Shown: positions 17,602 through 26,184 of the stretch, piece by piece
Layout of the letters: each line of letters opens with the position of its first letter
Position numbering within the stretch: position 1 is the stretch's first letter
Assembly (NCBI RefSeq): GCF_000956545.1
Contig: NZ_JYIT01000068.1
Span: forward strand, 1 to 64,000
DNA: 64,000 bases
From: Microbacterium azadirachtae
GTDB lineage: Bacteria; Actinomycetota; Actinomycetes; Actinomycetales; Microbacteriaceae
Reading direction: 5' to 3'
The notes under the pieces: model-generated
The model's database searches: none
The model's input: only the letters and a program-made list of their open reading frames with translations
What the model was told of the DNA's origin: nothing
Program-made: the position numbers and the translations under genes

Positions 17602-18984
17602 TCAGGCGGTCGTGCCGTGGGAGGTCTGCCAGTCGTCCGGTCCGCGCGAGCCGGCCGCGTACTCCTCCATCGGCACCGCGCCCGACCTCCAGGCGTCGAG
17701 CGCGGGCTGGATGATCCGCCAGCACTGCTCGGCCGCGTCGCCGCGCACCGAGAGCGCCACGTCGCCGTCGAGGATCTCGCTCAGCACCTCGGTGTAGGCG
17801 AGCAGCGTGCCCTTGCCGAGTCCGGTCGACAGCACGTCCCGGCGCAGCGCGAACGGGTCGTCGCCGCCGTTGACGTTCAGTTCGAGGTCGATCCGGTCGG
17901 GTCCCAGCGAGAAGCGCAGCACCCCGCCGTCGGCCGGGCGGCCGGTGAGACCTCCCGGGATGTGCCGCACCGGACGGAACGTGACGACGATCTCCGCGCA
18001 CCGGTCGCCGAGCGCCTTGCCGCTGCGCAGCGTGAACGGCACGCCCGCCCAGCGCGCGGTGTCGACCTCGCAGGTGATCTCGGCGAGCGTCTCGGTGCCG
18101 CGGGCCGGGTCCACGCCCTGCTCGTCGGTGTACGCCGGGATCGATCGCTCGCCGATCGTGCCGGCCGTGTAGCGGGCGCGGCGCGTGGAGCGGGCGGGGT
18201 CGTCGCCGACGATCCGGGTGGCGCGCAGTGCGGCGGCCATCGCGTCACGGAGGTCGATCTCGTCCAGATCCGCCGGCTGCTCCATGGCGACGATCGCGAG
18301 CACCTGCAGCAGGTGGCTCTGGATCATGTCGACGAGCGCGCCCGCCTTGTCGTAGTAGCGGGCGCGGTTCTCCAGCGCGAGGGCCTCGTCGTAGCGGATC
18401 AGCACCTTCTCGACGTGATCGGCCGACCACACCGGCTCCACGAGACGGTTCGCGAACCGCACGCCCATGATGTTGAGGATCGTGGACCGGCCGAGGAAGT
18501 GGTCGACGCGGAAGACCTGGTTCTCCGGCACGATGCGCGTGACCAGCGCGTTCAGCGCGGCCGCGCTCTGCTCGTCGCTGCCGAAGGGCTTCTCCAGCGC
18601 CAGCACCGTGCCGGCGGGGAGGGGGATGTCGACGAGCTTCTCGCAGGCGGCGACCGTGACGGCGGGCGGCAGGGCGAAGTAGATGACGAGGGATCCCTCG
18701 ACGCCGGCGATGAGTCCCGCGAGCGCGTCCCGGTCGGTGACGTCGGCCTTCGTGTAGGTGCTGCCGGCGACGCGGGCCACCTGGTCCTCCGCGCCCACGG
18801 TCGCGAACGCGGTGCGCACGGCCTCCTGCCAGCGCTCGTCGGACCAGTCGTCGGATCCGGCTCCGCGCAGCACGAGCGCGCGGTCGGGCTGGCGCTGCAG
18901 CAGCTGGGCGATGGCGGGCAGGAGGAGCCGGGACGTGAGGTCTCCGGAGGCGCCGAGGATGAGCAGCGTCGTCGGGGTGGTCAT
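17602..18984 (-). CDS. zwf: Glucose-6-phosphate dehydrogenase paralogue
   Basis: This 460-residue protein has the full G6PDH layout: GASGDLTSRLLLPA (11-24), EKPFG (131-135), RVDHFLGR (159-166) and a QSHLLQVLAIVAME segment. It is about 50 residues shorter than main Zwf enzymes, and the RIDHYLGK motif is changed so that the final Lys is Arg166. It may prefer another sugar phosphate or cofactor. No opcA, tal or tkt lies near, as would be usual for the main actinobacterial zwf operon, so I read it as a paralogue. The start is leaderless (TATCGT six bases before the ATG). It is divergent from a GH15 enzyme, with about 104 bases between them. Confidence 0.85.
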   Translation of the reverse strand: MTTPTTLLILGASGDLTSRLLLPAIAQLLQRQPDRALVLRGAGSDDWSDERWQEAVRTAFATVGAEDQVARVAGSTYTKADVTDRDALAGLIAGVEGSLVIYFALPPAVTVAACEKLVDIPLPAGTVLALEKPFGSDEQSAAALNALVTRIVPENQVFRVDHFLGRSTILNIMGVRFANRLVEPVWSADHVEKVLIRYDEALALENRARYYDKAGALVDMIQSHLLQVLAIVAMEQPADLDEIDLRDAMAAALRATRIVGDDPARSTRRARYTAGTIGERSIPAYTDEQGVDPARGTETLAEITCEVDTARWAGVPFTLRSGKALGDRCAEIVVTFRPVRHIPGGLTGRPADGGVLRFSLGPDRIDLELNVNGGDDPFALRRDVLSTGLGKGTLLAYTEVLSEILDGDVALSVRGDAAEQCWRIIQPALDAWRSGAVPMEEYAAGSRGPDDWQTSHGTTA

Positions 18985-19088
18985 GCGCCCACGATACGTT
19001 CCGTCGCGCGTGGTTGTCGTCCGGCGCGGCGGGATCCGATGCGCGTGCTGTCCAGCCCCGGCATCGCCGTGCGTGCGAGACTGCGGCT

Positions 19089-21059
19089 ATGGGTGAGGGA
19101 GAAGCGGCGAGCGCTCCGATCGAGGACTACGCGCTGCTCAGCGACGGACGCACGGCGGCCCTGGTCTCGCGCGCCGGCAGCATCGACTGGCTGTGCGCAC
19201 CGAGGCTCGACTCCGCGTCGCTGTTCGGCGCTCTGCTCGGCGGCGTCGAGCAGGGGCACTGGACGCTGCGTCCCGAGGATCCGGACGCGACCGCGATCCG
19301 CCGCTACGACGGCGACACCTTCTGCCTGGTCACCCGATGGGAGACCGCCGACGGCGTCGCCGAGGTCACCGAGTGGATGCCGATCGTGCCGAGCGGCGAC
19401 GACCGGCCGGGCGCGGGGCAGGCCGCGCCCGAGCCCGAGCCCGCGAGGTCCGAGCCCGAGCCCGCGAAGTCCGAGCCCGCGAGGTCCGAGCCCGAGCCCG
19501 AAACGTCCGAGGCTCCCGAGCGGCCGACCGGCGACCACGCGGGCATGGCGGAGACCGCACCCGGGGAACGCGCCGACGTGATCCGCCGCATCACCGGCAT
19601 CCGCGGCACCGTGCGCTTCGTCCAGGAGCTGCGGATCCGCTTCGACTACGCCCGCGCGCTGCCGTGGATCCACCAGACCGGCTCGGCGCCGGCTCCGCAG
19701 ATCACCGCGACCGCGGGGCCGGACGCGGTCGTCGTGCGCGGTGCGGCGCTGCGGCCGTCGGGGCACAGCCACACGGGTGAGATCACCGTGGGGGAGGGTG
19801 AGACCGCCGACCTCGTGCTCACCTGGTTCCCGTCGTACCGCCGCACTCCGGATCCGCTCGATGTCGACGCGTCGCTGCGCCGGACCGCGGCCTGGTGGCG
19901 CGAATGGGCGGCCGGGATCGCGCACTCCGGTCCGCAGCACGAGGCGGTGCGACGCTCGCTGCTGATCCTGAGGGCGCTCACGAACCGGGACACCGGCGGC
20001 ATCGCGGCGGCCGCGACGACCTCGCTCCCCGAGGATTTCGGCGGGGTGCGCAACTGGGACTACCGCTACGTCTGGCTGCGCGACGCGGCGCTCACCCTCG
20101 AGGCGCTCCTCGCGCACGGACTCGCCGACGAGGCCCGCGCCTGGCGGGACTGGCTCGTGCGGGCGGTCGCCGGAGACCCGGCGGACGTGCAGATCATGTA
20201 CGGCCTCGCCGGGGAGCGCGAGCTGATCGAGCGGGAGATGCCGTCCCTGCCCGGCTACGCCGCATCCGCCCCGGTGCGGATCGGGAACGATGCGGCACGG
20301 CAGTACCAGGCCGACGTGATCGGCGAGGTCATGGTGACCCTGGCGGCGGCTCGCCGGGCCGGGCTCGCCGAGTCCGCGCGGTCATGGTCGCTGCAGCGGC
20401 TGCTGCTGGGGCACGTCGAGGAGCTGCTGGACCGGCCCGACAACGGCATGTGGGAGATCCGCGGGGATCCGCAGTTCTTCACGCACTCCCGGGTGATGCT
20501 GTGGGCGGCGTTCGATCGCGGCGTGCGTGCGGTCGAGGAGGAGGGGGCGCGCGGCCCCGTGGAGCGGTGGCGGCAGGTGCGCGACCGGCTCAGGGCCGAG
20601 GTCGACGAGTTCGGCGTGCACCACGGCTGGTTCGTCCAGCACCGCGGCACGGACGAGGTCGACGCCTCGCTGCTGCTCATCCCGCGCACGGGCTTCTGCG
20701 CGCCGGACGATCCGCGCATGCTCGCCACGGTGGAGCGCATCGAGCAGACCCTCGTGCACGACGGCCTCGTGAACCGGTACCGCACGGGCACCGGCGTCGA
20801 CGGCCTTCCCGGAGGCGAGCACACCTTCCTCGCCTGCTCGTTCTGGCTCGTCGAGCAGTACGCGGTGACGGGGCGCGAGGTCGAGGCGCGCCGACTGATG
20901 GACCGGCTCTGCGGTCTGCGCAACGATGTCGGGATGCTCAGCGAGGAGTACGACCCCGTCGGGAGGCGCCAGGTCGGCAACACGCCGCAGGCGTTCTCGC
21001 ATCTGTCGCTCGTGCGGGCGGCCGACGCGCTCGCCGCCGGGCGCCACCGCAAGCGCTGA
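19089..21059 (+). CDS. GH15 family glucoamylase/trehalase-like glycoside hydrolase
   Basis: This 656-residue cytoplasmic GH15 enzyme hydrolyses an alpha-glucoside such as trehalose or maltosyl chains. Visible motifs are ALVSRAGSIDWLC (about 20-32), RNWDYRYVWLRDA, the catalytic acid in QADVIGEV and the second acid in LSEEYDP followed by GNTPQAFSH. The start at 19089 is leaderless (GAGACT six bases before). Oddly, a charged Glu/Pro/Ser repeat of about 30 residues (roughly 113-142; DNA 19424-19511) is inserted in the N-terminal beta-sandwich domain. Actinobacterial members of this group are often trehalases. With the divergent G6PDH it suggests oxidation of released glucose. Confidence 0.85.
   Translation: MGEGEAASAPIEDYALLSDGRTAALVSRAGSIDWLCAPRLDSASLFGALLGGVEQGHWTLRPEDPDATAIRRYDGDTFCLVTRWETADGVAEVTEWMPIVPSGDDRPGAGQAAPEPEPARSEPEPAKSEPARSEPEPETSEAPERPTGDHAGMAETAPGERADVIRRITGIRGTVRFVQELRIRFDYARALPWIHQTGSAPAPQITATAGPDAVVVRGAALRPSGHSHTGEITVGEGETADLVLTWFPSYRRTPDPLDVDASLRRTAAWWREWAAGIAHSGPQHEAVRRSLLILRALTNRDTGGIAAAATTSLPEDFGGVRNWDYRYVWLRDAALTLEALLAHGLADEARAWRDWLVRAVAGDPADVQIMYGLAGERELIEREMPSLPGYAASAPVRIGNDAARQYQADVIGEVMVTLAAARRAGLAESARSWSLQRLLLGHVEELLDRPDNGMWEIRGDPQFFTHSRVMLWAAFDRGVRAVEEEGARGPVERWRQVRDRLRAEVDEFGVHHGWFVQHRGTDEVDASLLLIPRTGFCAPDDPRMLATVERIEQTLVHDGLVNRYRTGTGVDGLPGGEHTFLACSFWLVEQYAVTGREVEARRLMDRLCGLRNDVGMLSEEYDPVGRRQVGNTPQAFSHLSLVRAADALAAGRHRKR
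19424..19511 (+). repeat. In-frame Glu-Pro repeat in the GH15 gene
   Basis: Units built on GAGCCCGAGCCCGCGAGGTCC (15-21 bases) repeat about four times and code for PEPEPARSEP-like peptide. All unit lengths are multiples of three, so the frame is kept. The number of units may vary between strains. Confidence 0.8.
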
Positions 21060-21183
21060 CTCCTCCGCGCCGGTGACCGGGAGCGGGTCGATCGACCGAG
21101 GAGGGGTGGATCGCGCGGGATCCGCCTGTTCCGGGGCGATCCGCCGGATCTCGGCCGGCCGCGGCGAGGGAGGGCGCGGACGA

Positions 21184-21218
21184 CGAACGCCCCCTCCGGC
21201 CGGCGGAGAGGGCGTTCG
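21184..21218 (-). terminator. Hairpin after the nitroreductase gene
   Basis: CGAACGCCC pairs with GGGCGTTCG across a GC-rich inner stem. It lies 13 bases beyond the nitroreductase stop on the minus strand. The T-rich tail is weak. Confidence 0.55.
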
Positions 21219-21230
21219 GATCCGGTCGGA

Positions 21231-21815
21231 TCAGTCGTTGACGATGATCGTCTCGGCGATCGGGCGACGCTCGCGGGGAGCGTTCTCGCGCTGCTGCATC
21301 TCCTCGCTGGCGGTGCGGATGTCGCCGAGCTCGCCGACGGCCATGACCGAGATCGGGGTGAACTCGTCGCTCAGACCGAAGCCGGCGGAGAGGGCGTCGC
21401 GGTCGAAGCCGCCCATCTGGTGGGTGGAGAGGCCGTTGGCGTGCGCCTGCACGGTGAAGTGGGCGGCGGCCTGGCCGGTGTCGTAGAGGGCCCACGGCAT
21501 CGGCTTGCCGTCGCGGGTGGTCTCGGCGACGAAGACCACGAGCAGGGCGGCGTCGCCGGCCCAGGCGCTGTTGAAGCCCATGAGGCTGCCGAGCACGGTG
21601 GCGTGCGCCTCGGAGCCGCGGCGGGCGACGATCACGCGCCAGGGCTGGCTGTTCGCGGCGGTCGGCGCCCAGCGCGCCGCTTCGAGGGCGCTGGCCAGGG
21701 CCGCCTCGTCGATGGTCGAGGTGGCGTCGAAGATGCGCGTGCTCCAGCGCTCGGCGAGGACGTCGAGGATCGGGGCGTCGGTGACCGCGGTGCGGTCGAG
21801 GGCAGGCGTGCTCAT
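21231..21815 (-). CDS. Nitroreductase-family FMN oxidoreductase
   Basis: This 194-residue flavoprotein belongs to the NADPH nitroreductase family and reduces nitroaromatics or quinones with FMN. The N-terminal segment WSTRIFD and the segment ARWAPTAANSQPWRVIVAR (about 45-63) are the FMN-binding hallmarks. The C-terminal half has MGGFDRDAL and the VGELGD stretch. I chose ATG 21815, with AAAGG upstream, over a start 24 codons earlier. A hairpin follows the stop. The physiological substrate is not evident, and the gene appears to be monocistronic. Confidence 0.85.
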   Translation of the reverse strand: MSTPALDRTAVTDAPILDVLAERWSTRIFDATSTIDEAALASALEAARWAPTAANSQPWRVIVARRGSEAHATVLGSLMGFNSAWAGDAALLVVFVAETTRDGKPMPWALYDTGQAAAHFTVQAHANGLSTHQMGGFDRDALSAGFGLSDEFTPISVMAVGELGDIRTASEEMQQRENAPRERRPIAETIIVND

Positions 21816-21935
21816 GACGGTGAGGCCTTTCGGATGGATGGTTGCGGGTCCGGACCCCGTCGTCCGTTGCTCACCCCAACAATCCATGCGCGTGAATATT
21901 CCTCGCCGCCGATCCGGATCCGTGACCGCACAGCA

Positions 21936-21973
21936 CGAGACCGCATCCGCGTCGGCGACGGGATGCGGTCTCG
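21936..21973 (-). terminator. Terminator after the ABC exporter operon
   Basis: A perfect 13-bp stem (21936-21948 with 21961-21973) has a 12-base loop. It lies 14 bases beyond the permease stop at 21987 on the minus strand. Confidence 0.75.
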
Positions 21974-21986
21974 CGGCGCGAAGGCG

Positions 21987-23096
21987 TCAGCCCTTGAGGG
22001 CCTCGGACAGCTTCACGCGCGCCCCCATGCGCAGCAGGGAGTTCTCGTAGATCTTCGCGGCGACCAGGATCGCGGCCACGCACGCCGCGAGCAGGATCAC
22101 CAGCGACACCAGGGGCTCCCACCACTGCGCCTCGCCCACGAACAGCCGCACGGGCATCGCGACCGGCGCCGAGAACGGGATGTACGACAGGATCGTCATC
22201 ACCAGCGGGTTGTCGTTGAAGATGATCACGAGGATGTACGGCGCCATCACGAGCATCGTGATGGGCATGGTCGTGGATCCGATGTCCTCCTGGCGTGAGA
22301 CGAGTGCGGCAGCCGCGGCGAACAGCGACGCCAGCAGCACGAAGCCGAACAGGAAGAACACGGCGAACCACACGAGCGGGGAGCCGAGGCCCTCCAGCAC
22401 CGCGTTCTGCCCGGTCACGATGAGCCCGACGACGGCGATCGCCGCGAGCGCGAGGATCTGCGCCATCGCCAGCACCGTGTTGCCGAGCACCTTGCCGGCC
22501 AGCAGCACCCGCGCCGGGATCGCGGCGAGCAGCAGCTCCACCACGCGCGTGGACTTCTCCTCCACGACGCTCTGCGCCATGGTCGCGCCGAAGGTCGAGG
22601 CGGCCATCAGGAAGACCACCCCGAAGCCGATCGCCACCAGGTAGCGCAGCAGGGGGTTGGTCGTGTCCGGTTCGAGGATGGTGACCTTCGGCGTCTTCGC
22701 GAACAGGCCTTGCAGACCGCTGGGGGCGTCCTTGAGCGCCACGATCTCGAAGCCGAACGCCGCATCGCCGGGCGCGGGGATGAGAGCCGCCTCGACCGAG
22801 CCGTCGCGGACCAGCTTCTCGGCCGCGGTCGCGTCGGCGGCCTCGATCGCCTTCAGGCCGGGAAGCCCGTGCACCGCCTGTGCCGTCTCCGCCGTCACCG
22901 CGATCTTGGTCTCCGAGGTGTTCTTGCTCATGAAGCCGCCGATCAGCACCCCGGCGAGGGCGATGAGCAGCAGGATCCCGGTGGAGATCAGGAAGGCCTT
23001 GCTGCGCAGCTTGGATCCGATCTCGCGCTCGGCGACGAGCAGGATGCCGTTGCCGGTCGACAGGGCTCCGGAGTCGCGCGCGGTCGTGGTGCTCAC
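21987..23096 (-). CDS. ABC-2 type exporter permease (NatB-like)
   Basis: This 369-residue membrane subunit has an N-terminal segment (about 35-55), a large external domain (about 60-165) and five further hydrophobic segments, the layout of NatB-like ABC-2 permeases. VVEEKSTRVVELLLAAI (after TM2) is the typical cytoplasmic motif of this family. The GTG start overlaps the stop of the ATPase gene (GTGA), so the pair is coupled. It probably exports a small cation, antibiotic or lipid-like molecule; Na+ export by NatAB is the best-known case. The cargo is unknown. Confidence 0.82.
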   Translation of the reverse strand: MSTTTARDSGALSTGNGILLVAEREIGSKLRSKAFLISTGILLLIALAGVLIGGFMSKNTSETKIAVTAETAQAVHGLPGLKAIEAADATAAEKLVRDGSVEAALIPAPGDAAFGFEIVALKDAPSGLQGLFAKTPKVTILEPDTTNPLLRYLVAIGFGVVFLMAASTFGATMAQSVVEEKSTRVVELLLAAIPARVLLAGKVLGNTVLAMAQILALAAIAVVGLIVTGQNAVLEGLGSPLVWFAVFFLFGFVLLASLFAAAAALVSRQEDIGSTTMPITMLVMAPYILVIIFNDNPLVMTILSYIPFSAPVAMPVRLFVGEAQWWEPLVSLVILLAACVAAILVAAKIYENSLLRMGARVKLSEALKG

Positions 23097-24025
23097 TGGA
23101 TGACCTCCTTGAAGATCTGGGCGAGGGACGGATGCTGCGGGGTGAAGGCGTGCACGATGCCGTGCCCGAGGGCGGTGCGGAGCACGCGCTGGGCGTCCTC
23201 CGGGGTGGCCGCGTCGAAGACGGCCGTGCCGCGCTCGAAGTCGACGACCGTGATGCCCGGCTCGGAGCGGATCCAGCCGGCGTCGGCGTCGGAGACGAGC
23301 TCGTAGCGGGGCGCGGAGTGCTGGGCGCGGAGCTCCTCGCGCGACCCCGCGGCGCGGATCGTGCCGCCCGCGATGATGACGAGGTCGTCGCACAGGCGCT
23401 CCACCACGTCGAGCTGGTGGGAGGAGAACAGGATCGAGGCGCCGCGCGCGGCGCGCGACTGCAGCACGCCGGCCACCACGTCGACGGCGAGGGGGTCCAG
23501 GCCCGAGAAGGGCTCGTCGAGGATCAGCACCTCGGGGTCGTGCACGAGGGCGGCCGCGATCTGCGCGCGCTGCTGGTTGCCGAGGGAGAGCGACTCGATC
23601 GTGTCGTGCAGGCGCTCGCCGAGGCCCAGCTCGGTCAGCAGCGCCTCGCCGCGCGCGGTCGCCTCGGCCTTGCCGAAGCCGTGCAGGCGGGCCAGGTACG
23701 CGACCTGCTCCAGCACCTTCATCTTCGGGTAGAGGCCGCGCTCCTCCGGCATGTAGCCGAAGCGGCGGCGGTCGGCGGCCGCGACGTCGTGGCCGCCGAG
23801 GCGCACGGTTCCGGCGTCGGCGGCGAGCACGCCCAGCACGATCCGCATGGTCGTGGTCTTGCCCGCGCCGTTGCCGCCGACGAAGCCGGTGAGGCGGCCG
23901 GGCGCGACGCGGAAGGAGACGTCTTCGAGCACCCGGCGCACACCGTAGCTCTTGGTGAGGCCCTGCAGCTCGAGCAGTCCGGTGGCCGTGGTCGCGGCCC
24001 CGCTCTGAGGAAGCACTGTGGTCAC
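23093..24025 (-). CDS. ABC exporter ATP-binding subunit (NatA-like)
   Basis: This 310-residue ATPase has Walker A GNGAGKTT (about 52-59), a Q-loop-like PEERGLYPKM, the signature LSLGNQQR and Walker B LILDEP, plus a C-terminal extension of about 80 residues typical of DrrA/NatA-type proteins. The signature LSLGNQQR departs from LSGGQ in the usual NatA way. I chose the GTG at 24025, with GGAGAGAG before it. It powers the permease encoded directly downstream. Confidence 0.87.
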   Translation of the reverse strand: MTTVLPQSGAATTATGLLELQGLTKSYGVRRVLEDVSFRVAPGRLTGFVGGNGAGKTTTMRIVLGVLAADAGTVRLGGHDVAAADRRRFGYMPEERGLYPKMKVLEQVAYLARLHGFGKAEATARGEALLTELGLGERLHDTIESLSLGNQQRAQIAAALVHDPEVLILDEPFSGLDPLAVDVVAGVLQSRAARGASILFSSHQLDVVERLCDDLVIIAGGTIRAAGSREELRAQHSAPRYELVSDADAGWIRSEPGITVVDFERGTAVFDAATPEDAQRVLRTALGHGIVHAFTPQHPSLAQIFKEVIQ

Positions 24026-24116
24026 TTCGTCTCTCTCCGTTCCCTCGGCGTCCGCTCGTTGCGGCGCACGCCCCACGCTAACCAGGGTGCCGATGCCGCG
24101 ACATCCCCCCGAAGAC

Positions 24117-24162
24117 GGATCCGGATCGCGGATCCGGGTCCGGCCCGCGGCGGACGCCGCGG
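24117..24162 (-). terminator. Possible hairpins after benE
   Basis: Two adjacent inverted repeats lie beyond the BenE stop on the minus strand: GGATCCG/CGGATCC (24117-24135) and CCGCGGC/GCCGCGG (24145-24162). No T-run is present, so termination is only a suggestion. Confidence 0.35.
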
Positions 24163-24181
24163 CGAGTCCCGCCTGATCCGC

Positions 24182-25390
24182 TCAGCGCCTGCCGAGGTGC
24201 AGCGCGCCGCGCACGAGCAGGCCTGCGAGCAGCGCCCAGAAGGCCGCGCTCACGCCCCAGAACGCCATGCCGCTCGCGGCGACGAGGAACGTCACCACGG
24301 CCGGGGTGCGCTCGCCGGGGTCGTCGATCGCCTGCTGCACCGCGGATCCGAACGCGCCGAACAGGGCGAGTCCGGCGACGGCCGGGATCACGGCGGCGGG
24401 CGCGAGCACCACGAGCGCCGCGAATGCGGCCGAGCAGCCGCCGAGCACCAGGTACGAGACCCCGGTGGAGACGCCCGCGATCCAGCGGCGCTTCGGATCC
24501 GGCTCCGCGTCGGGGGCCGCCGCGAGGGCCGCGCTGATCGCGGCGAGGTTGATCGCGTGACCGCCCGCCGGCGCGCCCAGCGCGCTGCCGAGGCCGGTCA
24601 CGAGCATCGCCGGTCGCCATGGCACCTCGTAGCCGAAGCTGCGCATGACGGCCACGCCGGGCACGTTCTGCGACGCCATGGTCACGATGAACAGCGGCAG
24701 TGCGATGCCGACCAGGGATCCGACCGTGAACGTCGGCATCGTCAGCTCGACGCGGGGCAGCAGGGCGGCGGGGTCGACGTGCGCCCCGCCCGTCGCGATC
24801 CCGATGACGATCACGACCGTGGCCGCGAGGAACGCCAGGGGCACGGCCCAGCGGGGCGCCAGCCGGGCGAACACGAGCCAGGTCAGCACCACCGGGATCA
24901 CGCCCCACGGGTTCTTCGCGAGCCCGGTGATCGGGGCGAGGCAGAGCGGCAGCAGCACGCCGGCCAGCATCGCCTGCGCGATCGACGGCGGGATCGCGGC
25001 GATCAGCGCCCCGAGCTGCGGCACGAGGGCGGTGAGCAGGATGAGCGCTGCCACGATGAGGAACGCGCCGACCGCGGCCGGCCAGCCGCCCTCGATCGCG
25101 CCCGCGCCCGCCGCCCCAGAAGCGGCGAGGAGCGCGGCACCCGGCGTCGACCAGGCCGCGGTGATCGGCATGCGGTAGCGCCAGGCCAGCACGATGCAGG
25201 CGACGCCCATCGTGAGGCTGAGCGCGAGCAGCCCGCTCGCCGCCTGCGCGTGGCTCGCGCCGACCGCGGCGAGCCCGGTGAGGACCACCGCGAACGAGCT
25301 CGTGAACCCGACCAGCGCGGTGACGACTCCCGCCATGATCGGGCGGGACAGCGGCGTTCGGGGGATCGGCGGGCTCGCGGTTTCGGCCAT
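24182..25390 (-). CDS. benE: BenE-family transporter
   Basis: This 402-residue membrane protein of the benzoate:H+ symporter (BenE) family has about 11-12 hydrophobic segments. Typical segments are STPGAALLA (about 81-89), VPQLGALIAAIPPSIAQAMLAG, ASQNVPGVAVMRSFGYEVP and GAPAGGHAINLAAI. No aromatic-ring degradation gene lies nearby, so benzoate itself is not supported as the substrate. The start is leaderless (TAGCCT six bases before the ATG on the minus strand). It is on the same strand as the two-component genes, but its own promoter suggests a separate transcript. Confidence 0.85.
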   Translation of the reverse strand: MAETASPPIPRTPLSRPIMAGVVTALVGFTSSFAVVLTGLAAVGASHAQAASGLLALSLTMGVACIVLAWRYRMPITAAWSTPGAALLAASGAAGAGAIEGGWPAAVGAFLIVAALILLTALVPQLGALIAAIPPSIAQAMLAGVLLPLCLAPITGLAKNPWGVIPVVLTWLVFARLAPRWAVPLAFLAATVVIVIGIATGGAHVDPAALLPRVELTMPTFTVGSLVGIALPLFIVTMASQNVPGVAVMRSFGYEVPWRPAMLVTGLGSALGAPAGGHAINLAAISAALAAAPDAEPDPKRRWIAGVSTGVSYLVLGGCSAAFAALVVLAPAAVIPAVAGLALFGAFGSAVQQAIDDPGERTPAVVTFLVAASGMAFWGVSAAFWALLAGLLVRGALHLGRR

Positions 25391-25464
25391 GAGGAGAGGC
25401 TATCGGCCGGCGGCGAGGCTCCGCGCACGCCCAGGAGCGGGCTGCGTGCACGCCCGGGAGCGGG

Positions 25465-26184
25465 CTACGCGAGCCCGAGCCGGTGTGCGAGCACGACGGC
25501 CTGCACGCGGTCCCTGGCTCCCAGCTTCTGCAGGATGCGCGAGACGTGCGTCTTCACCGTCGCCTCTCCGATGAACAGCTCCGCAGCGATCTCGGCGTTG
25601 CTCCACGCCTCGGCGACCAGGCGCAGCACCTCGCCCTCGCGATCGGTCAGCGGTTCCGGCAGGTCGGCGCTGGGAAGCGCGACGGATCCGGTCGTCACCA
25701 CCGCCGTCCGCGATGCCGCGGCCTCTGCGCTCGGGACGACGGCGGATGCGGACGCGGCCGCGAAGCGCTGCAGCACCCGCCGCGTCACCTCGGGGGCGAG
25801 CATGCCGTCGCCCGCGGCCAGCGCGCGCACCGCCGCCACGAGCTCCTCGGGCCCCGCGTTCTTGAGCAGGAACCCGCTCGCGCCCGCATCGAGCGCGTCG
25901 AACAGGTAGTCGTCCCGGTCGAACGTCGTCACGATCGCGATCGAGGCGCGGATCCGCTCGTCGGCGCGGATCATCCGCGTGGCCGCGATCCCGTCCATGT
26001 CGGGCATCTGCACGTCCATCGTGATGACGTCGGGGAGGAGGGATCCGGCGAGCGTCACGGCTTCCGCGCCGGTCGACGCCTCGCCCACCACCGAGATGTC
26101 GGGCTGCAGATCCAGGATCGTGCGGAAGCCGGCTCGGAGCATCGCGTGGTCGTCGACGATCAGCACACGGATCGGGGCGTTCAT
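25465..26184 (-). CDS. NarL/LuxR-family response regulator
   Basis: This 239-residue regulator has a receiver domain (1-125) with the phosphoacceptor Asp57 (VITMDVQMPD) and the acidic pair Asp11-Asp12. A C-terminal LuxR-type HTH (about 172-239) contains LTDREGEVLRLVAE and EATVKTHVSRILQKL. An alanine-rich linker of about 40 residues is longer than usual. Its ATG overlaps the stop of the kinase gene (ATGA), so the two form a pair. Targets are unknown; the nearby BenE and MFS transporters are possible. Confidence 0.9.
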   Translation of the reverse strand: MNAPIRVLIVDDHAMLRAGFRTILDLQPDISVVGEASTGAEAVTLAGSLLPDVITMDVQMPDMDGIAATRMIRADERIRASIAIVTTFDRDDYLFDALDAGASGFLLKNAGPEELVAAVRALAAGDGMLAPEVTRRVLQRFAAASASAVVPSAEAAASRTAVVTTGSVALPSADLPEPLTDREGEVLRLVAEAWSNAEIAAELFIGEATVKTHVSRILQKLGARDRVQAVVLAHRLGLA

